A stretch of 58,712 nt of DNA, from assembly GCA_003254885.1 (NCBI GenBank), contig QANT01002959.1, positions 1 to 58,712 of the forward strand. Reading direction: 5' to 3'. Positions 47,325 through 58,712 of this stretch are shown in pieces (the stretch's first letter is position 1; every line of letters begins with the position of its first letter). The position numbers and the translations under genes are program-made. This DNA comes from Purshia tridentata (Eukaryota > Streptophyta > Magnoliopsida > Rosales > Rosaceae). The notes below the pieces were generated by a model. It had not been told where the DNA came from, did no database searches, and worked only from the letters and a program-made list of their open reading frames with translations.

Positions 47325-48030
47325 GGGCTAGTTTGGGATTGCTGTGTGGTGCGAAAAAGTTGCTGTAGTTGTGTAGTGAAAAAAAGCTGCTGTGAGGTAA
47401 AACAATTAAATGTTTGGTAAACTGTATTTTTAAAAGTGCTGTGAATCTTAAAAGTAGCTGTATAATGTTTGGTAAATTTTGATGTAAAAGTGCTGTGACT
47501 ATGTATAATGAACAAAATAGACATAGTGCTGAAAGTGTATTTTAACTTTTTGTTTGGTAAAATAAGGATGCTTTCACTTGCTTTTTTTACTTTTAATTAT
47601 GATTTTTTTTACTTTTATTTATGGTTTTTTTTCTAACTTTTATTATAATTTTTTTTAGTAAAAATTATTCTCGTGACTTATATATATAAAACTCAATTTA
47701 TATTAATATTTTTTATCATTGTATTTTGTTAATTAAAAGGTAATTATGCTATTAAAATTTAAAAATATTACTATAATTTTTTAATGAAAGGGATAAAGAT
47801 TGTCATTTTTTAAATTGGGTGAGGGCAATTTCGTAAGTTATTGCTGCTTTCCCCCACAGCAGATTTTGAAAGCATCTTTTTGGCTGCTTTATCCCAACCT
47901 CCAAAATCTGCTTTTTCCCACCTCTGTTTTCAAAATAAGTAGATTTTACTTTATTAACCAAACACCAAAAACTGCTTTGAGGTAGAAATAAACAACTTAT
48001 TTCCAAGGCACCTCAATCCCAAACTGGCTC
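47325..48030 (+). mobile_element. Complete Tourist-like (PIF/Harbinger) MITE, 706 bp
   Basis: Terminal inverted repeats are GGGCTAGTTTGGGATTG at the left end and, read in reverse complement from the right end, GAGCCAGTTTGGGATTG. The element is flanked by identical TTA triplets (47322-47324 and 48031-48033), the classical PIF/Harbinger target duplication. The interior is AT-rich with repeated 'ATGTTTGGTAAA' and 'AAAAGTGCTGTGA' phrases and has no transposase frame, so it must rely on an autonomous partner elsewhere. A truncated inverted copy begins the window. Confidence 0.88.
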
Positions 48031-48033
48031 TTA

Positions 48034-50114
48034 ATCACAATTTTAATTATCTCAACCTTCAAAATAATAATAATATTAGTATTTTCAGAATACATATCTT
48101 CTAACGTGGACCTGTCTAAGGCAATGGTCCCACCCACGCTTTGCTACATAAAAATTTCATTACAATATTATGAGCCTATGAATCTCAGCGATATGATTCG
48201 TCGGTGGGTACCCCAATCATGTCAATGCATCCAACGGCTTACCATGCATCACCAAATATATTGACCATTTCAAACCTACCTGTTTGGATTATTATTTTTT
48301 CTCATATAAAAATAAAATGATTACATTAATATTTTTATTTTCTCTCCTCCCAAAATAAAAAATTTCACTATTTTATCAAATTGTACACATAATATACTAT
48401 ATGTATATTCGGTGCCGGTTTAGCCCATAATTTGAATTTAAATATCTGTTATATTTGGCCAAATAAAGAATCAGTATATACTTGCATTAGAAATTTAGAA
48501 TAACAAAAAGGAGGTGATTTTGAATATTATTATATCCCTTGCTTACAATGTCCGACATCCCAACGGTGTTACCCCAAGAAATAGAAAATTGTCAACCTCT
48601 TGGAAATAGACATTTTGTTTTGTCATTAAGTTGGGGCTTTTGAATAAGGAAGGTGGCTCTTAATTATGAACAAAGATGTTGCTAATTGAACAACCAAAAT
48701 CACAAGATGTCCTTCTTTCTTGGGTTGTAATTAACTTAATGTCCCTCTTCCAAATTATAGCCTCTAATGCAGTCTAGGCTCTAGTTAGTGTACAAAGCAA
48801 CGTACACATTTCCAAACAATGCATTTTATATTTGAATTAATAAAGTAGACCCAAACAAAAGAGCACCAAGAGTGGATGGAAATAAATTAATAAAATTAAA
48901 CTCATTTGTTCCGAGTATAATGTTAATTAATTTGGGTAATCAAATTATATTGTTAAGGTTATTTGTTCCAAGTATAATGGTGTTTTTTTATTGAAATGGA
49001 AATTCATTTTAATAAATAAAAAATGGCTATTCATTATCTGTGACAGGAGAATGATAAGTGTTACAAGTGGTGACATCCACCTTGCTGAACAGTTTGTGCC
49101 AAGTTGTTTCTGGATAATTAGGTCTTTGTAGTTATAAAACAATATAATAAAATGGCCATATGGGTCTTAAAAGTGCAATCAGTAATATGTATCACTTGGC
49201 CTACTCATTGAATCATTCATTTTTTAATTTTCATTGTTTGAGAATCAACAATGAAAACTAATGACAATACAAAAAATAATTTTGATTGTATTTTTTAAAT
49301 TGCATTGATTCTCAAAGGAAGCAGAAGGCTAATGAAATTGTTTGCTTTGGCTTACCATGCTTCAAAATGTCATTGCTTTTTCTGTAAAAATAAATTCTTG
49401 CCATTTATACAACTTTACGTTACAGGAGCTTAAAAAGTCCTTATCCATCCAAGTTCATGCATGACATTTTCTATTGCATATATTTCACAGATAAGCATAT
49501 GCTCTGTTACTCACTAATAATTATTTCACAGAAGTCATTGTTGAAAGATAAATAAGTTCACAAAAAATATATGTTAAATACAATGGAAGAGGTAAGAAAA
49601 AGAATTCATAAACACAAAAGCCAAGTTCTGGATTAATAAAAAATCAGAAAACAAACAATTTCATCTATTTATTGAGAGAGAAAAAAAAGAAGCTTAATGC
49701 AGTTTAAAAAAAAAAGCAAAAAGAAGAAAAGCAAAAGACAAAAGTAAAGGAAAAAGAAAATGGCAGTTGACTACCACCAACCAGGCCACCAGCACTTCCC
49801 CCGCACTGTATACAGCTAGGGTTTCTCACTCTATTTGCTTTACTTTTTCTTCCCCATTTTTAGTATTTACTGCACAGCTGGACTCTCTCTCTCTCTCCGT
49901 GAATCCAAACTCCAAAGAAAACCAGAAGAGCAACAAAAAGGCCAAAAAGAAAAAAGGAAATGCAGGTCCCAAAACACACTCTCTCTTTTTCTGCTCCACT
50001 CTCTCTCTCCCCCTCTGAAACCCAAACCAAAACAATGCATCAACTTTGAGAGAAGAAAACAAAACCAGAAAACCAGAACCCCATTTCACCAAAACCAACT
50101 GGGTTTTCACCAAT
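48034..50114. other. Intergenic region and RLK902-like 5' flank
   Basis: AT-rich spacer. From about 49640 the sequence becomes purine- then pyrimidine-rich, with CTCTCT runs typical of plant 5'UTRs. Two in-frame upstream ATGs (49960 and 50035) share a stop at 50047-50049 ahead of the kinase start. No other gene was found. Confidence 0.55.
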
Positions 50115-52817
50115 ATGCATTCCCAAAGCCAAAGGCTTTCCCTTTTTCTTTTCTGTTTGCTGGTTTTGCTTCCTATAGCAAAGCCAGATCTGGGTTCTGA
50201 CCGAGCCGCTCTTCTGGCTCTGCGATCAGCCGTGGGTGGCCGAACCCTGCTCTGGAATGTGAACCAGACGAGCCCATGTGGATGGGCTGGTGTCCAATGC
50301 AAGGGCAACCGTGTCACTGTGCTTCGGCTTCCTGGTGTGGCTCTCTCCGGCAACATACCCACCGGCATTTTCGGCAATCTGACCAGTCTACGCACTCTTA
50401 GTCTTCGTCTCAATGCTTTAACTGGCCCTCCACCATCAGATCTCTCTGCCTGCGTTACTCTTCGTAACCTTTACTTGCAGGGCAACTTGTTCTCCGGCGA
50501 AATTCCTCAGTTTCTGTACAGTTTGCACGACTTGGTTCGGCTCAACTTGGCGTCCAACAATTTTTCTGGGGAGATCTCTCCGAGTTTTAACAATCTCACC
50601 CGGATAAGGACTCTGTACCTCGAAAACAACAAGCTTTCTGGGGCTATTCCCGAGTTGAACCTTCCCAAGCTTGAACAGTTTAATGTATCAAACAATTTGC
50701 TAAATGGGTCTGTTCCAAAAAAGTTACAGGCTTACTCTTCGAACTCGTTTCTGGGTAATTTGTTATGTGGGCGTCCCCTTGACAGTGCTTGTCCTGGTGA
50801 CAATGGAGCTATTCCAAACACGGATGTCAATGTCAACAACAAGAAGAGCAAGCTGTCTGGTGGTGCTGTTGCCGGGATTGTGATTGGAGCTGTACTGGGT
50901 TTTCTACTGATTCTTATGATTTTGATCCTTTTGTGCCGAAAGAAGAGCAGCAAGAAGACTAGCTCGGTTGACATTGCCACCGTGAAGCACCCGGAAGTCG
51001 AGATTTCCGGCGATAAACAGCCAGCGGAGGTGGAGAATGGCGGTTACGGTAATCGGTATTCAGTGGCGGCCGCTGCAGCGGCGGCCATGGTGGGGAATGG
51101 TAAGGGAGAATCCAACAATGCCAGTTCTGCTGCTGGTGTTAAGAAGCTGGTCTTTTTTGGCAATGCGGCGAGGGTGTTCGATCTGGAGGACTTGTTGAGA
51201 GCTTCAGCGGAGGTTTTGGGGAAAGGGACTTTTGGGACGGCGTACAAGGCGGTTTTGGAGGTTGGGACTGTGGTGGCTGTCAAGAGGCTTAAGGATGTGA
51301 CTATTACTGAGGGGGAGTTTAGAGAAAAGATTGAATCTGTGGGAGCTATGGATCATGAAAATTTAGTCCCTCTAAGGGCTTATTACTTTAGCAGAGATGA
51401 GAAGCTTCTTGTGTATGATTACATGCCTATGGGAAGCTTATCTGCACTTTTGCATGGTGGGTGTTTCTTGTTATTCTATTGCTTGCTTTATTGGTTCATA
51501 TTATTGCTCTGCCTTTTTAGTTCTGTGGTTATTTTTTTATATCTCTGTGCTTGCATTGTGATGACGATGGCCATGATTTCTTCTGGTACATCGTTTCCTG
51601 GGGAAGATTACTTCAATTTTTGTTTATTTTAGCCGTTTCCCTTTCGTTTAACAAAAACACCAGGAAAGCTGGATTACACATGGTATTGTTTTCTTTGAAT
51701 TGTCCTGAGGTTTTGTCGTGCATTGTTCATCATCTTCACAAACACTACTCTACTAGTGTCTGTTTGCTTGAACCCATGCTAATTTGAAAGATACTGTTTT
51801 TATATAATTTTTCTTTGTTCCCCTGAAAGTATTGAAATCCACTAGTGCATATATTTGCTTCTCATTTTCATTTGTGTTGGTACTTCGATTTGCATGATCT
51901 AACAGTTATGCTGTATGCATAATGTTTATATATGCGGTAGAGATTTAGAGTTGCTGTGATTTCACAATCATTTCAAATTATAGATTTCCTATTTGAATTT
52001 TAATTAGTCAGCAATTCCCTTTTGATCTTCCTTAAAAGAGGGACATCATTAATGTGGAAATCTCTATCTTTTCAGCAGTATAGTTACAATGCATACTTTG
52101 GAGCCCATAATACTATTACAGAATTTTTAAATTAAGAGAGATACAGAACTATACAGAGCTTTATGTCTTCTATTTTACACTACAGGAAACAAAGGAGCAG
52201 GTAGGACTCCATTGAATTGGGAAATCAGGTCCGGCATTGCCCTTGGAGCTGCCCGTGGAATTGAATACCTACACTCTCAAGGCTTCAGTGTCTCCCATGG
52301 AAACATAAAGTCATCCAATATCCTGCTCACAAAATCCTATGAAGCTCGGGTTTCTGATTTCGGCCTAGCACACCTTGTTGGACCCTCTTCCACTCCCAAC
52401 CGAGTTGCTGGTTACAGGGCACCAGAGGTGACTGATCCTCGCAAGGTATCCCAAAAGGCCGATGTTTATAGCTTTGGGGTATTGCTCTTGGAACTACTTA
52501 CTGGGAAGCCCCCAACCCATGCACTCTTGAATGAGGAAGGAGTTGACCTACCAAGGTGGGTTCAGTCCATAGTTAAAGAAGAGTGGACTTCTGAGGTTTT
52601 TGATCTTGAGCTCCTCAGGTACCAGAATGTTGAGGAGGAGATGGTTCAGCTTTTGCAACTTGCAATAGATTGTGCAGCACAGTTTCCTGATAATCGCCCT
52701 TCAATATCCGAAGTGACAAGGCGCATTAAGGAGCTACGTCGTTCTAGCTTGCGAGAAGATCATGACCAACCGCCTGCAGAGCATGTTGATGATTTAGATG
52801 ATGTGTCTTCTCGGTGA
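50115..52817 (+). CDS. RLK902: LRR-III receptor-like pseudokinase (RLK902/RKL1 type)
   Basis: Two exons, 50115-51456 and 52186-52817, encode 657 aa (RLK902 is similar). The first true ATG after the leader gives a signal peptide ([20 protein letters not shown]). It is followed by the LRR N-cap (DRAALLAL...CGWAGVQC) and about five LRRs with LxLxxNxLxGxIP spacing. A transmembrane helix lies at about residues 252-274 ([20 protein letters not shown]), then a basic stop-transfer. A polyalanine run precedes the kinase-like domain, which begins near [15 protein letters not shown]. The P-loop (GKGTFGTAY) and the VAVKRL Lys are kept and DFG is present, but the catalytic HRD is HGN (SHGNIKSSN), so catalysis is doubtful. 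Family members act in growth and immune signalling at the plasma membrane. By gene order it matches At3g17840. Confidence 0.94.
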
Positions 52818-55800
52818 GTTCGTCTGGCCCCCTCCACCATCTTCCCTCATGGATTTGTAGGACAAGCTTTGGTTTGTTGTGCCAATACTTTTGCGTGTTA
52901 ATCTTTGTTTTGTTGTATGTTAAATCTGGGTCTCATTTTACTTTCCTTAGGAGCCAACTGTTATTTTTTCACCCTCTGATTCGCCATTGTACTACTTTTT
53001 CCCTTTTCATTAATACACTTTGAGGTGGATATCTGTTCCATTTGTTGTTGGTGGATGATGGTTGCTGTAATTATTACTTCCCCTTTTGCCTTTTGCCTTT
53101 TGCCTTTATCACAACTATTCAACTATTGAAATTGAGATGTTTTTTAGTTGTTTCATATGTTGGTTGTGATGTCTATTCAGTATTCAGGTGGGTTTCCCCA
53201 CGCAACCCTTTTATTTATTTGTTGCTGAACGATATTTTTCAAGTATGAATCACACTTTGGTGAAGATCTATGACTTAAGCAAAGCTCGATTGTTATTGAC
53301 AGAACTATGAGATGAAAAAAATGTTATTGTTAAAGTACTACTATATTCATATAGTGGTTGTGAGGATTGTTGATTATTCTAGCAAATAACAATTTTAGCT
53401 CCAGAAAAAGAACTTCCAATAGTGGGTTAGTGACAAAGGGGTTGTCTGGTACTACAGCATTGATTTACTGGAACAGTTCTTTGTTAGCACATAAACACAA
53501 TGCTATCATATATAGATTGGTGCCAATGGTGCATGAGTTCCATTCTTTATAATTAAAAACAGGATGTTTGTACATTTGAAGTGAATTCAAAAAATCATGA
53601 AAGAATCATTCTTACAAGTCTGCAGTGAAAATCAGAAAACCGCTTTGGGGGGGGGTCTCAAACAAATAAGGGACAATAGTATGGGTTCTTCATCAGATGA
53701 TACAGTAATTCAGAATTCAAAAGGTGAGTTGATGTCCTGTTATGTGAGGCTGGGATGATTATGGTTATGAACCAAGCTTTATGGTGGACCCAAAACTTTT
53801 TCATTTAAGTGGAGGGTCAGATGTAACAAGTAAGCAAAGAATTCAAAAGGTGAGTTGATGTCCTGTTATGTGGGGCTGGGATGATTATGGTTATGAACCA
53901 AGCTTTATGGTGGACCCAAAACTTTTGCATTTAAATGGAGGGTCAGATGTAACAAGTAAGCAGACGGTCTGATGTGTAGTTGTCCTCTGTGATGGTTAAA
54001 ACTTAAAATTTTGTTGGCATCCAAAGCCTCAACTCAACTCAAGGATTTAACATATGTGCTATCGCCTCTCGGGTGTATAAAGAAATGGCTACTATATAAG
54101 AAAATGATTAGAAAACAAAGTTCCATTTTCCAATGTGGGATTTTTTTTTGTCTTGGAGTTGTGCTGTCCTATTCTGCCGTTTTTATTCAAAATCGAAATG
54201 GCTCGGCACTAGAAAGGATACAAATATTTTGTTTTCATAATACAAATTTGGAAACTCCCACTCCAATGCACAAGTGGCCTAATAAGAGGATAAGAGCATC
54301 ATCTCCCCTCAGTCACTCCTTAATTATATTAGATGATTTTCTTCTAAAATTATTCTTCAACAGATTAACTATTCAGTTAGCCAATTTAGAATTTATTTTT
54401 TGGTTAGTTAGATTTAGGTGAGAAGAGAGAAAAAATAGTTATAGCCAAAATAAATCAACGACAGAAATTTTGAATTTTTTAATTGCAACTGTACAATTTT
54501 ATTTCTCTTTAGTCATAATATTAAATTTAAATAAATAATTCAATTCGAATATTAGCAAGAATAGAGACACATTGTTGGGGTAGGATTTTAAAAGTAGTTA
54601 ACTAAAATAAATTTGTGACTTTTTTTTTAATACAAATTTAGCTAGAATATAGATAAGTTTGTTGGAATTGATCTTATTGGAGTAATTCATGATGAAATTT
54701 CGATTAAAACAATTGAGCTTACTTGGCTTCAGTTAGTATGTGGTTTGAACTTCAAGGAAATTGATGTCAGGCTTTAAGGCCTTATATTCATTTATATTGG
54801 GATGGTATCATTGGATCTCTAACACGAACAGCTAGAAATTAGAATTGAAAATCAATTTTTGATTTTAAGTTTTGAGGATCCTTATCATCCTCAACTTTTG
54901 ATGTGGAGTAAATTTATATCATGTATCAATACTTTCAAAAAACAATAAAAATGACTTAATAATGAGATAAGTTTATTCTAAACATGTTATAAAATTATTG
55001 ATACTGAAAATGAAAAAGTCCTCAAAATTAAAGACCCAAACATTTATTAAGAGCATGTTTGCTCACATTTTCCTTTTTTAGTTTTTATTTTTAACTCAAG
55101 ATAGAGAAATGATAGATGCAAGAGTGAAGAAATAACGTCGCTTTAATGTCCCTAGAAATACTCTAGAAAGCATAAATGCACCTCCAGATCCAACTTAATG
55201 CCCAATCCACCAACTGTTGGGTCAACAACAATTCTTGTCAAGCCGAAGGCCACCAAATCATTTTCCAAAAGAGCTTAGCGCTCAAGGCTCAGTGCCTGAG
55301 ACTCCAAGCCTTCTAAGCCTTGGGCCTTTTACATACATACACATATCACTATCAATGAAGATTTTCAAAATATGACACTGTATTTGGCGTAAATTTTCCA
55401 ACCTTCTATACAACTTGCAGTGGAAACACTCTACAGCAGGTCAAAAAATTGTCATTGGAACAGAAAGGGATATGCTGACATTGTTATGGAGTAAATCAAC
55501 AGTTCAACTTGACAGAGATCATAAACCCATATGATCGATTAGATTATATCTAAGTCCACGAGATACAAAAGATGACTCAACGGTAAAATTGAAACCCCAC
55601 GGTGTGGACACGTTTACCTATGTGCAGAAAGAGTACATTCCAAACCAGTTTAGGCAATTTGAGTTTTCTGATTTCTCCCATCTCTGCAAATGCAAATTCA
55701 TCACTCAAATTGCTAACTGCACATTATATATAAGAGGATAATAAAAATGAAAGGAAGATGCTATTTGTTCCAACATTTTATCCCAATTTTCCTTTCCCAA

Positions 55801-56026
55801 CTTACAGGGCACTCATGCATCGGTGACACTGTAAAGTTGGGAAACAAAAGTTAGAAAAAATAGTTGGAGCATTAAACATTTTCCAAAATGAAAACCATGA
55901 ATTTCGAAGATCATACATGTACAGGTGTATACAAACAACAAAGAGGTGATTAGGCCCCAAAAACACGCCCAAATCAATTAAGTGTCAAAATCCCAATTCC
56001 CAGCTTTTGACAAGTAGGAGAAGTTT
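52818..56026. other. Convergent intergenic region with tandem duplication
   Basis: RLK902-like 3'UTR, a G9 run near 53648, a 126-bp tandem duplication (53714-53965), then AT-rich sequence up to the 3'UTR of the IRE-like kinase. A 136-codon ORF at 54011-54421 has no recognisable domain and biased composition, and was not called. Confidence 0.55.
53714..53965. repeat. 126-bp tandem duplication
   Basis: Units at 53714-53839 and 53840-53965 both start with AATTCAAAAGGTGAGTTGAT and run to AGATGTAACAAGTAAGCA. Only a handful of substitutions are seen (GTGAGG/GTGGGG, TTTTTC/TTTTGC, AAGTGG/AAATGG). It is non-coding, downstream of the RLK gene. Confidence 0.92.
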
Positions 56027-58657
<2,631 letters not shown>

Positions 58658-58712
58658 CTGCTCAGATGGATTACAAAAAGTTAATAATTAAAGACGGGGA
58701 GAGAGGGAAGGG

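Noticed and set aside
49826-50413. 195-codon ORF on the minus strand
   Set aside because: It is antisense to exon 1 of the RLK902-like gene, whose domains are unmistakable. The translation is Arg-rich shadow sequence.
54011-54421. 136-codon ORF in the RLK-IRE spacer
   Set aside because: It has biased composition and no domain, and it sits in AT-rich DNA where stop-free stretches occur by chance.

Overview
This is plant nuclear DNA from a eudicot: AT-rich, with short GT-AG introns, intergenic (TA)n and (CT)n runs, small non-autonomous transposons and only plant-type genes. The gene structures and repeats look Rosaceae-like to me, but that is a guess, not something demonstrated. All coding joins were read by hand from splice sites and reading frame. 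No bacterial, viral or organellar block was found.

Layout: (1) an inverted, window-truncated copy of a PIF/Harbinger-like MITE at 1-417; (2) PYD1, chloroplast dihydropyrimidine dehydrogenase (1338-4115, +); (3) a homeodomain-less KNOX gene of KNATM type (5041-6124, -); (4) a two-exon precursor of an RGF/GOLVEN/CLEL sulfated peptide (8749-9123, +); (5) a KT/HAK/KUP potassium transporter of 10 coding exons (10368-14813, -); (6) NFXL1, an NF-X1-type zinc-finger protein (15959-19345, -); (7) cytosolic glutamine synthetase GS1 (21765-24335, +); (8) a 78-aa protein I do not recognise (26866-27102, -); (9) a Nudix hydrolase of the NUDT17/18 group (33119-34324, +); (10) a CDCA7-type 4CXXC zinc-finger protein (35801-37764, +); (11) a chloroplast DnaJ/Hsp40 carrying an internal exon duplication (38310-42539, +); (12) ribosomal protein eL42 (43263-44583, +); (13) a full-length copy of the same MITE (47325-48030); (14) an LRR-III receptor-like pseudokinase of the RLK902/RKL1 type (50115-52817, +); (15) the 3' half of an IRE-type AGC kinase that runs off the right edge (56027-58657, -).

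The genes do not form a pathway or operon. They touch pyrimidine catabolism, nitrogen assimilation, potassium transport, meristem and leaf patterning, peptide signalling, stress transcription, plastid protein folding, translation and root-hair signalling. What ties the window together is ancestry. PYD1, GS1, DnaJ, RLK902-like and IRE-like occur here in the same order that I recall for Arabidopsis At3g17810 to At3g17850, with the other genes interleaved. This suggests an ancestral block that was thinned in Arabidopsis.

I did not find a clearly new biological system. The points most worth a second look are the 281-bp tandem duplication that creates a poison-exon-like copy in the DnaJ gene, the loss of two normally acidic membrane residues in the potassium transporter, the unrecognised 78-aa protein with its own TATA box, the KNATM-type gene, and the partly duplicated promoter of the CDCA7-like gene.
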